Positions 37,149 through 44,920 of a stretch of DNA of 64,000 nucleotides are shown here, piece by piece (the stretch's first letter is position 1; every line of letters begins with the position of its first letter). The translations under genes were made by a program, and so were the position numbers. Where the stretch lies: contig NZ_LMOV01000007.1 of NCBI RefSeq assembly GCF_001424265.1, positions 1 to 64,000 of the forward strand, in the 5' to 3' direction. The notes under the pieces were generated by a model. The model was not told the origin of the DNA. It ran no database searches and saw only the letters and a list, made by a program, of their open reading frames with translations. This DNA is from Acidovorax sp. Leaf160. GTDB taxonomy: Bacteria > Pseudomonadota > Gammaproteobacteria > Burkholderiales > Burkholderiaceae_C.

Positions 37149-38432
37149 TCAGCTGCTTTCGGCGGCTGCGCGCCCGTGAGAACCCGCGTCCGCATCCGAA
37201 TCCGCGCGCTCCAGCGTGTAGAGCGCCACGTCCACCCGCCCGGTCCGGAAGCCGGCCTCGCAGTAGCACAGGTAATACACCCACAGGCGGCGAAACGCCT
37301 CGTTGAAGCCGAGCGCTTCGATGCGCGGCCAGGCGCGCAGGAAGCGGTGCCGCCATTCCGCCAGCGTGAGCGCATAGCTCGGGCCGAAGGCCTCGCGGCT
37401 CACCAGCCGCAGCCCGGCGCGTTCGGCCTCGGCCTGCACGATCCCGGCCGTGGGCAGCATGCCGCCCGGAAAGATGAAGCGCTGGATGAAGTCCGGCTCG
37501 GCGCGGTAGCGTGCGAACTGGTCCTGCGCGATGGTGATGGCCTGCACCACCGCCACCCCGCCGGGCCGCAGGCAGCCGTGCAGGGCGGCGAAATACGCGG
37601 GCCAGTACGCTTCGCCCACGGCCTCCAGCATCTCGATGGAGACGATGCGGTCGTACCGGCCCTGCTCGTCGCGGTAGTCCTGCAGCTTCGCATCCACCCG
37701 CCGGCCCACGCCGGCTGCGCGCACGCGCCCGGTGGTGTGGCGCAGCTGTTCCTGGGACAGGGTGAGCGCGGTGACGTGGCCGCGCGGCGCGGCCAGTGCC
37801 AGGCGCTCTGCGAGCGCTCCCCAGCCGCAGCCGATTTCCAGCACCTGCGAGTCTTCGCGCAGGTCCAGCTCATCCAGGATGCGCTGCAGCTTGATGGCTT
37901 GGGCTTCTTCCAGCGACTCGGCGCCGGTGACGTGCATCGCGCTGGAGTAGAGCATGCTGGCGTCCAGCCACTCGGCGTAGAACTCGTTGCCCAGGTCGTA
38001 ATGGAAGGCGATGTTGTCGCGGCTGCCGCGCCGCGTGTTGCGTCGCAGGCCATGCGCCAGCCGGTGCAGCCAGCGCACGGGCAGGCTGGCGTGCAGGGTG
38101 GACCCCCAGGCCGCCTCGTTGCGAAGGCCCACCTCCAGCAAGGCGGTGAGATCGGGCGTGGACCAGTCGCCATCCCGGTACGAGCGCGCCAGCCCGATGT
38201 CCCCGCTGGTCAACAGGCGCCATACCGGGCGCCAGCGATGCAGCGTCAGCCGCGCGCGCGGGCCGGGTTGGGGGCCCTGGCCGTCGAGGGTCGACCCGCC
38301 GGGCAGGGTGATCGACAGCGAGCCCACCTGCAAGTGGCGCAGCAGCCGCTGCAGCACGCCGCGCAGCGGCCAGGACCTGCCGCGCGAGTGCCGGGTGTTC
38401 AGCTCTGAGGGAGGGGGTGATGGAATGTGCAT
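37149..38432 (-). CDS. cfa: Cyclopropane-fatty-acyl-phospholipid synthase family
   Basis: A 427-residue SAM-dependent enzyme acting on unsaturated chains of membrane phospholipids. The SAM-binding motif is VLEIGCGWGALAERL (197-211), and the family's FHYDLGNEFYAEWLD and FIFPGGMLP segments are present. The N-terminal lipid-binding part (about 1-140) is complete. It is 24 bases after the DUF1365 gene, the last gene of the oxidase-DUF1365-CFA operon. Whether the product is a cyclopropane or a methylated fatty acid cannot be told. Confidence 0.94.
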   Translation of the reverse strand: MHIPSPPPSELNTRHSRGRSWPLRGVLQRLLRHLQVGSLSITLPGGSTLDGQGPQPGPRARLTLHRWRPVWRLLTSGDIGLARSYRDGDWSTPDLTALLEVGLRNEAAWGSTLHASLPVRWLHRLAHGLRRNTRRGSRDNIAFHYDLGNEFYAEWLDASMLYSSAMHVTGAESLEEAQAIKLQRILDELDLREDSQVLEIGCGWGALAERLALAAPRGHVTALTLSQEQLRHTTGRVRAAGVGRRVDAKLQDYRDEQGRYDRIVSIEMLEAVGEAYWPAYFAALHGCLRPGGVAVVQAITIAQDQFARYRAEPDFIQRFIFPGGMLPTAGIVQAEAERAGLRLVSREAFGPSYALTLAEWRHRFLRAWPRIEALGFNEAFRRLWVYYLCYCEAGFRTGRVDVALYTLERADSDADAGSHGRAAAESS

Positions 38433-38456
38433 GTCAGTCAGCAGCGGACGGCGTCG

Positions 38457-39302
38457 TCAATGACCGGGGGGAGGAGAGGCGGTGGATGCGGGTGGGGTCG
38501 GCACCCGCGCGGGCATGCTGACCGCCTGCGCAGGAGGCGCCGGCTTGGGGTGGAAGCCGACGCGCTTGGCCAGCAGCTGCAGCGCTTCCCAGTGGATCGC
38601 TGCAACGACCTTCACCGTGAGCAGCGGGTGCGACCAGAACGCCCGCAGCAGGGTGGCATCGGTCAGCGGCCGGCGTTCGGCCCGCAGATCGGCGGTCAGC
38701 AGCGCGCCTTGCGCAGCGCGGGCGGCGATGTGCAGGGCGAGATCGGGGCTGTCCGGCCCCGGTGGCGACACGGTGAAGTCGTAGTGCATGTCCAGCCCCA
38801 GGAAGGGCGAGACGTGGAAGTTCTTGGCGCATGTCTGCCTGACCGCACCGTCGGGTGACGCGCGGGCCGAAGGTGACACCGGCAGCAGGTAGCTGTGCCG
38901 TTCGCCGAAGGTGTTGTTCACCTCGTAGAGGATGGCCTGCAGCCGGCCCGCCGCGTCGCGGCAGAAATACACCGTGAGCGGATTGAAGGCGTAGCCCAGG
39001 ATGCGCGGCATGGTCAGCAGCTGGATCGCGCCGCCGGCGGGAAGACCGGCCGCCTGCAGTTGCCGCTCCACATAGGCGCGCAGGCCGCCCGGCGTGCCGT
39101 CTCCATGGTCGCGCTCGTGCCAGCTGCACAGGTTGAACGCGTTGGCCGAAAACCAGCGCAGCCGCTGGTGCAGCCGGGGCAGCTCGTCCAGGTCGATCAA
39201 GAGGTAGTACACGCCGTAGCGCAGCCGGTGCCGGCGGGGCTGCAGCCGCTGGTGCGCGACCGAGCCCACGTACAGGGCCGATGCGCCGGCGCCGGCTTTC
39301 AT
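38457..39302 (-). CDS. DUF1365 protein
   Basis: A 281-residue DUF1365 protein (SALYVGSVAHQRLQPRRHRLRYGVYYLLIDLDEL near the start, and RILGYAFNPLTVYFC). The family is nearly always found beside the flavin oxidase and CFA synthase, as here, and in SigE/ChrR regulons, but its activity is not known. Its start overlaps the oxidase stop by four bases. It is 24 bases before cfa. Confidence 0.94.
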   Translation of the reverse strand: MKAGAGASALYVGSVAHQRLQPRRHRLRYGVYYLLIDLDELPRLHQRLRWFSANAFNLCSWHERDHGDGTPGGLRAYVERQLQAAGLPAGGAIQLLTMPRILGYAFNPLTVYFCRDAAGRLQAILYEVNNTFGERHSYLLPVSPSARASPDGAVRQTCAKNFHVSPFLGLDMHYDFTVSPPGPDSPDLALHIAARAAQGALLTADLRAERRPLTDATLLRAFWSHPLLTVKVVAAIHWEALQLLAKRVGFHPKPAPPAQAVSMPARVPTPPASTASPPPGH

Positions 39303-40690
39303 GCCGCGCGCACCTCGGGCGCGGGCAGGTGGATGCGGTCCGACTCGCCCGGCACGCTCCAGGGCCTGCGCACCCCGCCCAGGGCTTCCGCGACGGCCAG
39401 CCCGGCCTGCAGGCCGTCCTCGTGGAAACCCGAGCCGAAGTAGGCGCCGCAGAACCAGGTGCGTTGCCGGCCCTGCAGCGACCAGAGCGCCCGCTGCGCC
39501 CGCAGCGCCGCAGCGTCGAAGCGCGGGTGCTCATAGGTCTGCGTGAACACGTGGTGCTGCGCAGCCGGCTCCTGCAGCGGGTTCAGCGTCAGGAACCAGT
39601 CCGTGCCCGCCGGCAGCGGCTGCAGCCGGTTCATCCAGTAGCTCACGCACAGGCCATCCGACTGCGACCGGTCTGCCAGGTAGTTCCAGCTGGACCACAC
39701 CGCCCGGCGGCGCGGCATGAGGGCCGGATCGGTGTGCAGCACCGCCCGGTTGCGGGTGTACGCGAACGCGCCCAGCAGGGCCTGTTCGTCGTCGCTGGGA
39801 CGGGGCAGCAGGCGCAGGGCCTGGTCCGCATGGGTGGCGATGACCACTTGGTCGAACCGGCCGGACTCGCGGGCATCCGCCGTGCGCACGAACGCCCCGC
39901 CCGGCGTGCGACGGACCTCCACCGCAGCCTTGCCCAGCCGCAAGCGCGACCCCAGGGCGGCCGTCATCCGCTGCACGTAGTTGCGGCTGCCGCCGCGCAC
40001 GGTGCGCCAGGCGGGGCGGTCGCCCAGGCGCAGCAGATGGTGGTTCTCGCAGAAGCGTACGAAGGCCTCCACCGGATACTGGCCGACCTGATCGGCCGGC
40101 GTGGACCAGATGGCGGCCGCCATCGGATAGAGGTGGTCTTCACGAAAGGCCCGGCCGTAGCCCTGGCGGTCCAGGAAGTCGTCCAGCGGCACCAGCCCGT
40201 ACTGCGCAGCCAGCTGCGGGGCCTGCCGATAGAAGCGGACCAGGTCGCGCAGCATCGCGAAGAACCGGGGCCGCAGCAGGTTGCGGCGCTGGGCGAAGAG
40301 TCCGCCCAGGCCGGAGCCGCTGTATTCCAGCGCGCCGCGGTCCAGGCTCACGGCAAACGACATGTCGGTGGCGACGGTCTCCACGTCCAGGTGGCGGAAC
40401 AAGGCCGTCAGGTTGGGGTAGGCCGCCTCGTTGAAGACGATGAAGCCCGTATCCACCGGCACCCGCCCCTGGGCGCTGGCGACGTCCACCGTGTGGGCGT
40501 GCCCTCCCGGGCGCTGCTCGGCTTCGAACAGCGTCACCCGGTGGCATCCGGACAGCAGCCATGCGGCCGACAGGCCGGAGATGCCACTGCCGATCACGGC
40601 GACATCCAGCGCCTTGCCCGACTCCTGATTGACTGCCCGCTCCCGAGGGCTCCCCGTAGCGGGGTTTTCTTCTACTTGCAAATACGACAT
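39299..40690 (-). CDS. FAD-dependent amine-oxidase-like protein
   Basis: A 463-residue flavoprotein with an N-terminal dinucleotide-binding fold (VAVIGSGISGLSAAWLL, GSGISG at 34-39). The family partners DUF1365 and CFA synthase in lipid-modification loci; a role as fatty-acid desaturase or oxidase is suspected. The ATG at 40690 has no Shine-Dalgarno. An ECF promoter-like CGTA ends eight bases upstream, so the mRNA may be leaderless. The first 28 residues before the fold are unusual and the start could lie further in. It leads the operon. Confidence 0.92.
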   Translation of the reverse strand: MSYLQVEENPATGSPRERAVNQESGKALDVAVIGSGISGLSAAWLLSGCHRVTLFEAEQRPGGHAHTVDVASAQGRVPVDTGFIVFNEAAYPNLTALFRHLDVETVATDMSFAVSLDRGALEYSGSGLGGLFAQRRNLLRPRFFAMLRDLVRFYRQAPQLAAQYGLVPLDDFLDRQGYGRAFREDHLYPMAAAIWSTPADQVGQYPVEAFVRFCENHHLLRLGDRPAWRTVRGGSRNYVQRMTAALGSRLRLGKAAVEVRRTPGGAFVRTADARESGRFDQVVIATHADQALRLLPRPSDDEQALLGAFAYTRNRAVLHTDPALMPRRRAVWSSWNYLADRSQSDGLCVSYWMNRLQPLPAGTDWFLTLNPLQEPAAQHHVFTQTYEHPRFDAAALRAQRALWSLQGRQRTWFCGAYFGSGFHEDGLQAGLAVAEALGGVRRPWSVPGESDRIHLPAPEVRAA

Positions 40691-40698
40691 GTGACTTG

Positions 40699-40724
40699 TA
40701 CGGCAACCTGCGGCATTTGGATTT
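40699..40724 (-). promoter_or_regulatory. Putative ECF-sigma promoter of the oxidase operon
   Basis: On the minus strand, AAATCC (40724-40719) and CGTA (40702-40699) are separated by 16 bases, with ATCCAAAT at the -35. Spacing is the same as at 40753-40778 and 44638-44613. The gene ATG follows after eight bases. Confidence 0.65.
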
Positions 40725-40752
40725 CCGCACGCGCGAAGGCCCGCAGGCGCTG

Positions 40753-40778
40753 TGATCTAATGCCGCGAGCGCTGCGTA
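40753..40778 (+). promoter_or_regulatory. Putative ECF-sigma autoregulatory promoter
   Basis: TGATCT (40753-40758), a 16-base spacer and CGTA (40775-40778). From memory, this fits the TGATC-type promoter of RpoE/ChrR-family sigma factors. The sigma ATG lies eight bases after CGTA. Confidence 0.7.
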
Positions 40779-40786
40779 ACAGCAGC

Positions 40787-41449
40787 ATGACCACCGCCTT
40801 TTCGCCGTCAGACTGGCCAGCCCCGGCGGCGAGGTCGCGGCCGTCCTACCTGTCGATCGTGACCACGAACCCTCCCAGCGGCGCGATGCCGAGCGGCGAC
40901 GAGTTGAGCGCCTGGCTCCACGCCGTCGCGGCTCACCAAGACCGGCAGGCTTTTGCCGCCGTGTTCAAGCATTTCGCGCCCCGGGTGAAAGCCTACCTGA
41001 TGCGGCTGGGCAGTTCCGAGGCGCTAGCCGAAGAGCTGATGCAGGAAACGATGGTGAGCGTCTGGCGCAAGGCCGCGCTGTACGACGCGGGCCATGCGGG
41101 CGTTTCCACCTGGATCTTCACCATCGCCCGCAACCTGCGCGTGGACCAGCTGCGCCGCAAGGGCCAGATGCTGACGGTCGACGGGGACGACTGCGATGCC
41201 GACACGCTGGAAGACAGCGCACCGCAACCCGACGAGCAGCTCAGCATCCACGAACGCGAAGCGCGGTTGCGCGACGCGTTGCGCCAGCTGTCGCAGGAGC
41301 AGGCGCACATCCTGCGGCTGTCGTTCTTCGAAGAGCATCCGCATGCCCGCATTGCCCAGGAACTGGGCATTCCCCTCGGCACCGTGAAGTCGCGCGTTCG
41401 GCTTGCCATCCAACATCTGCGCCGGCTGCTGGGCGCGCTCGAGCCATGA
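40787..41449 (+). CDS. ECF-family sigma factor, RpoE/ChrR type
   Basis: A 220-residue ECF sigma factor. Region 2 is LMQETMVSVWRKAALYDA, STWIFTIARNLRVDQLRRK; region 4 is LRQLSQEQAHILRLSFFEEH, ARIAQELGIPLGTVKSRVR. It has an N-terminal extension of about 45 residues. The start is the ATG at 40787, eight bases after the -10; an in-frame ATG at 40760 lies within the promoter and is unlikely. Its stop overlaps the anti-sigma start (ATGA). In Rhodobacter the homologous pair responds to singlet oxygen. Confidence 0.92.
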   Translation: MTTAFSPSDWPAPAARSRPSYLSIVTTNPPSGAMPSGDELSAWLHAVAAHQDRQAFAAVFKHFAPRVKAYLMRLGSSEALAEELMQETMVSVWRKAALYDAGHAGVSTWIFTIARNLRVDQLRRKGQMLTVDGDDCDADTLEDSAPQPDEQLSIHEREARLRDALRQLSQEQAHILRLSFFEEHPHARIAQELGIPLGTVKSRVRLAIQHLRRLLGALEP

Positions 41450-42111
41450 TCCGCCACCATCCTGAAGACGCGTTGATGCTCGCCTATGCGGCAGGCCAGT
41501 TGCCGGCCGGGCCCGCCATCGTGGTCGCCAGCCACATCGAACGCTGCCCTCACTGCTGCCAGCGCCTGCAGGCGTTCGAGGCCTGGGGCGGCGCGCTGCT
41601 GGAAACCGCCGAGCCCGCTGTACTGCAGCCGGAGGCACTGGCGCGCACCCTGGCCGCCATCGAAGCGCAAGACGCCTCGCCCCGCCCCCCGCGCGTTGCC
41701 TCCCCCGCCCGGGCACCCCGGCCGGCCCTGCCGCCCGGCGTGCGCTGGCCGCAGGCACTGCGTGGCTGCACCGTGGCGCCCTGGCGCTGGGTGGGCCCGG
41801 GCATGCACTGGAGCCGGGTGACGGTGCCGCACGCGCCGGACAGCAACCTCTTCCTGCTGCGCATGGCGGCCGGCAAGAAGCTGCCGGTGCACAGCCACAG
41901 CGACCTGGAGATGACGCAGGTTCTGTACGGCTCCTTCCACGATGGGCGCCAGCACTACGGGGCAGGCGACTTCGACGGCGCCGACGACACCGTGCACCAC
42001 CAGCCCGTGGTGTCGGGCGACGGCGTCTGCATCTGCCTGGCCAGCGTGCAGGGCAGCCTGCTGCCGGCGGGCCGCATCGCTCGCGTCATCGGCCGGCTCG
42101 TCGGGCTTTGA
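41446..42111 (+). CDS. ChrR-like anti-sigma factor, zinc and cupin domains
   Basis: A 221-residue ChrR-type anti-sigma factor. The N-terminal zinc anti-sigma domain has His5, His30, Cys34 and Cys37 (SHIERCPHC). The C-terminal cupin domain (about 105-210) has a metal-site-like VHSHSDLEMTQVL and a downstream HH pair. In Rhodobacter the first domain holds the sigma factor and the second is needed to respond to singlet oxygen. It is translationally coupled to the sigma gene, which fits a one-to-one complex. Confidence 0.92.
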   Translation: MIRHHPEDALMLAYAAGQLPAGPAIVVASHIERCPHCCQRLQAFEAWGGALLETAEPAVLQPEALARTLAAIEAQDASPRPPRVASPARAPRPALPPGVRWPQALRGCTVAPWRWVGPGMHWSRVTVPHAPDSNLFLLRMAAGKKLPVHSHSDLEMTQVLYGSFHDGRQHYGAGDFDGADDTVHHQPVVSGDGVCICLASVQGSLLPAGRIARVIGRLVGL

Positions 42112-42171
42112 CCTGCGGGGCCGCGCGGCGCACCGGCGGCGGGGTGGGCAGGCCTCGTTTACGCCGCCGGG

Positions 42172-42582
42172 TCAGTCCGAGCCGAAGCGCAGTGCCACGG
42201 CGCACGCTGCGCCTGCCGACATCGCGGTGACGAAGGTGCCCCAGCACAGGTCGGCCAGCGTCACCGTCCAGGGCCAGTCGCGCAAGGTGGCCTGGTTGGT
42301 CAGGTCGTAGGTCGCATAGGCCAGCAGGCCCAGCAGCGCGCCGCAACCCATCGCCGCCGCCCAGCTGCCGCTGGCAAGGCCCGGCCGCACGGCGAAGATG
42401 ACGGCACCGGCCACATACAGCACATAGAAGATCGCCGCCGGCGCCAGGGCGAAGCCCTCGCGCATCAGGTGCCCGATGGCCGGGCGGTACAGGCGGTCGG
42501 CCATGGCGCTGAGCCACACCGCATCGAGCGCGAGGAAGACAACGGCGAAGACACCGTAGGCGATGGCAAGCTGGCGGATCAT
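42172..42582 (-). CDS. DUF2177 membrane protein
   Basis: A 136-residue integral membrane protein with four predicted helices (AIAYGVFAVVFLALDAVWL, FALAPAAIFYVLYVAGAVIF, GCGALLGLLAYATYD, LADLCWGTFVTAM). The family is of unknown function and is often found in SigE/ChrR loci. The ATG at 42582 has an AGGT-poor context. It is the last gene of the second lipid operon, 100 bases after the DUF1295 gene. Confidence 0.88.
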   Translation of the reverse strand: MIRQLAIAYGVFAVVFLALDAVWLSAMADRLYRPAIGHLMREGFALAPAAIFYVLYVAGAVIFAVRPGLASGSWAAAMGCGALLGLLAYATYDLTNQATLRDWPWTVTLADLCWGTFVTAMSAGAACAVALRFGSD

Positions 42583-42682
42583 GGTGAGGTCATCCTGTGT
42601 CGAGTGGGGTGGATGGGAGGGGGTGGACGGAGTGGACGGAGCGGGTGGAGGGGGCGATGGGAAAACGGGGTCCGGCGCGCAT

Positions 42683-43483
42683 TCAGCGCCGTCGCACGGG
42701 GCCGGGCACGAAGGCATTGGTGCGGGCGACGTAGTCGCGGTAGCCCGGGCGGCGGTCGCTCATGTCCTTTTCCTGCAGCGTGACGCCCGATACGCGCAGC
42801 AGCAGCACGGTCATCAGCGCCGGAGAGACCACCGTCCACGCAGCGGCCCAGCCCGCGCCGCCAAGCGCCGCGCACCAGAGGCCCCACCACAGGCAGGCCT
42901 CGCCGAAGTAGTTGGGATGGCGGCTGTAGCGCCACAGGCCCATATCCATCACGGCGCCCTGGTTCCCGCGCCCGGCCCTGAAGCGGGCCATCTGCGCGTC
43001 GGCCACGGCCTCGAACGCAATGCCGAAGCACGCCAGCGACAGTCCCGCCACATCGAGTGCGCCCAGGGGCCGGTCGCCCCACACCCCGGCCAGCAGCGGG
43101 GCCGACACCACCCAGGCCAGCAGCGCCTGCAACCCGAACACCAGATAGAGGCTGCGCCAGCCGAAGTGGGGCTGGTTGCGCGCGCGGATCGCCTGGTAGC
43201 GCCGGTCCTCGCCGTGGCCCCAGTTGCGCAGGGTGATGAAGGCCGACAGGCGCACGGCCCACGCCGTGGCCAGCGCCACCATGAGCGGGCCGCGGATGCC
43301 GGTGTGGCTGTCCGGCTGCAGCGCCAGGTAGGCGCAGCCGGCCCCGGCGATGCACAGCCCCCAGACCCGGTCCGCCAGGCTGGCGTCGTGGCGTTGCAGG
43401 CTGGCGCACCAGGTGCCCAGCGCCAGCAGCCCGATCCAGGCCAGGCCTGCCAGGGCGGTCACGGTCAGCGGCATCGCGTCCAT
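42683..43483 (-). CDS. DUF1295 membrane protein
   Basis: A 266-residue integral membrane protein of the DUF1295 group, related in fold to steroid reductases and isoprenylcysteine methyltransferases. Several hydrophobic helices and the GLWRYSRHPNYFGEACLWWGLW signature are visible (RHPNYFGE), as in NADPH or SAM-dependent lipid enzymes. It is 24 bases downstream of the second methyltransferase gene. The substrate is probably a membrane lipid or fatty acid (inference). Confidence 0.92.
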   Translation of the reverse strand: MDAMPLTVTALAGLAWIGLLALGTWCASLQRHDASLADRVWGLCIAGAGCAYLALQPDSHTGIRGPLMVALATAWAVRLSAFITLRNWGHGEDRRYQAIRARNQPHFGWRSLYLVFGLQALLAWVVSAPLLAGVWGDRPLGALDVAGLSLACFGIAFEAVADAQMARFRAGRGNQGAVMDMGLWRYSRHPNYFGEACLWWGLWCAALGGAGWAAAWTVVSPALMTVLLLRVSGVTLQEKDMSDRRPGYRDYVARTNAFVPGPVRRR

Positions 43484-43507
43484 GGTGCGGCCTCCGTGCG
43501 GTGCGCC

Positions 43508-44554
43508 TCAGTCGCGCCCGGCGAACAGGTAGTGGCTCACCCACCACTGCTGGCCGCCCTGGTAGCCGAACAGCTCGGCCACCGCCATGAAGAAGAGCCG
43601 CCAGCGCACCCACCAGGCATCGGCCGCTTCGCCGTAGGTGGCCACGAACAGCGGCCGCAGCGCGGCCCGGTGCGCATCCATGCGCGCCAGCCAGGCCTCG
43701 GCCGTGCGCTGGTAATGCGTGCCGTCCCAGCGCCAGCGGTCCAGCAGCCGCAGATCGTCCTGGCAGTGCAGCGCCAGGTCGTCGCTGGGCATCATGCCGC
43801 CGGAGAAGAAATAGCGGCTCATCCAGTCGCTCTCGTCGCGCACCTCGAAAGCGTAGGGCGCCTCGCGGTGCGTGAACACGTGCAGGAAGAACCGGCCACC
43901 CGGCGCCAGCCAGCGGGCCACGTGCGAGAACGCGCGCGGCCAGTTGCGCAGATGCTCGAACATCTCCACCGACACGATGCGGTCGAAGCGTTCGCTGGTG
44001 TCGAAGACGTTGAAGTCGCAGGTGACCACCCGCAGGTTGGTCAGGCCGCGGGCCTGGGCCTGCGACTCGATGTAGTGGCGCTGCGAGTGCGAATTGGATA
44101 CGGCCGTGATGCGGCTCGCGGGGTAGCGCTCGGCCATCCAGAGCGTGAGTGAACCCCAGCCGCAGCCCAGCTCCAGCACTGCCTGGCCGTCCTGCAGGTC
44201 GGCATGCTCGCAGGTCTGCTGCAGCGCGCAGGCTTCCGACGCTTCCAGGCTGTCGCTGTCCGCCGGCCACCAGCCGCTGCTGTACTTGCGATGCGGCCCC
44301 AGCACCGTGCCGAAGAACGCCTCGGGCAGCTCGTAGTGCTGTTCATTGGCCTTTTCGGGCACCAGCGCCAGGTCGGCCTGCCGCATGCCGCGCAGGAACG
44401 CCCGCGTCGCTTCGGCAGTGAAGGCCGTATCGCCGCTGTGCAGTTCCGCCAGCCGGTCGCGCAGCAGCTGCCGCATGCCCAGCCGCACGGCGGGGTCCGG
44501 CACGCGGCCTCGTTCGACCCAGCGGATGGCGGTGGCAACGGCGGCAGTGGGCAT
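43508..44554 (-). CDS. Second CFA-like SAM-dependent methyltransferase
   Basis: A 348-residue SAM-dependent methyltransferase of the cyclopropane synthase/coclaurine methyltransferase group. SAM motif VLELGCGWGSLTLW (126-139); KANEQHYELPEAFFGTVLG stands in place of the CFA YDLGN segment; FFSGGMMPS corresponds to the family's FPGG. It differs clearly from the first CFA synthase of the locus. A relative in Rhodobacter (part of its RpoE regulon) methylates fatty acids on the way to furan fatty acids, so a similar role is possible. It is first in its operon behind an ECF promoter-like element. Confidence 0.9.
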   Translation of the reverse strand: MPTAAVATAIRWVERGRVPDPAVRLGMRQLLRDRLAELHSGDTAFTAEATRAFLRGMRQADLALVPEKANEQHYELPEAFFGTVLGPHRKYSSGWWPADSDSLEASEACALQQTCEHADLQDGQAVLELGCGWGSLTLWMAERYPASRITAVSNSHSQRHYIESQAQARGLTNLRVVTCDFNVFDTSERFDRIVSVEMFEHLRNWPRAFSHVARWLAPGGRFFLHVFTHREAPYAFEVRDESDWMSRYFFSGGMMPSDDLALHCQDDLRLLDRWRWDGTHYQRTAEAWLARMDAHRAALRPLFVATYGEAADAWWVRWRLFFMAVAELFGYQGGQQWWVSHYLFAGRD

Positions 44555-44612
44555 GGGGTGCTTCTTGGGTGGGTGTTGGAGAGCGCAGGGCGGCAGCCCC
44601 GTCCGTGCCCTC

Positions 44613-44638
44613 TACGTGTCCCGCAGCGATTTGGATTG
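44613..44638 (-). promoter_or_regulatory. Putative ECF-sigma promoter of the second lipid operon
   Basis: On the minus strand, CAATCC (44638-44633) and CGTA (44616-44613) are separated by 16 bases, with the same ATCCAAAT -35 block as at 40722-40715. The gene's ATG is 58 bases downstream. Confidence 0.65.
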
Positions 44639-44746
44639 GCTCCGCCCCGTCGCCGTGCACCGCCGATGGCGGCCTGCGGCGCCGTCTGACATGCCCATGT
44701 CTCAAGGCGTCCCTTTAATGAAGCCATGTCGCACAGGGAGACCGCC

Positions 44747-44899
44747 ATGTCCAAGACCTACCGCCAGCATCCCGACAAGCCCAAGCCCCGCGAACTCAAG
44801 CGCCGCCGGCAGCGCGAGGCCATGGTGATGCGCTCCAGCGCGCGCACGGCGGTGCTCCTGCCCGACCCAGAGCCGCCGGTCTGGAAGCCGCTGGGCTAG
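44747..44899 (+). CDS. Small basic protein, 50 residues
   Basis: The frame reads MSKTYRQHPDKPKPREL, then an Arg/Lys-rich helix (KRRRQREAMVMRSSARTA) and ends VWKPLG. A CAGGGAG ribosome-binding site stands seven bases before the ATG. It is strongly basic and could bind nucleic acid. I do not recognise it. It is divergent from the second lipid operon. Confidence 0.6.
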   Translation: MSKTYRQHPDKPKPRELKRRRQREAMVMRSSARTAVLLPDPEPPVWKPLG

Positions 44900-44920
44900 A
44901 CCGGGCAACGACCTGCTGCG

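Noticed and set aside
40760-40786. Earlier in-frame ATG for the ECF sigma factor
   Set aside because: It lies between the proposed -35 and -10 of the sigma promoter, so it would not be in the mRNA.
42600-42660. GTGGACGGA short repeats between the DUF2177 and DUF1295 genes
   Set aside because: A brief simple-sequence purine-rich stretch; too short and irregular to call a feature.
42579-44270. 563-codon minus-strand frame over the DUF1295 and methyltransferase genes
   Set aside because: It is in a different frame from two conserved genes and is Arg/Pro/Gly-rich, as expected of a GC-driven spurious frame.
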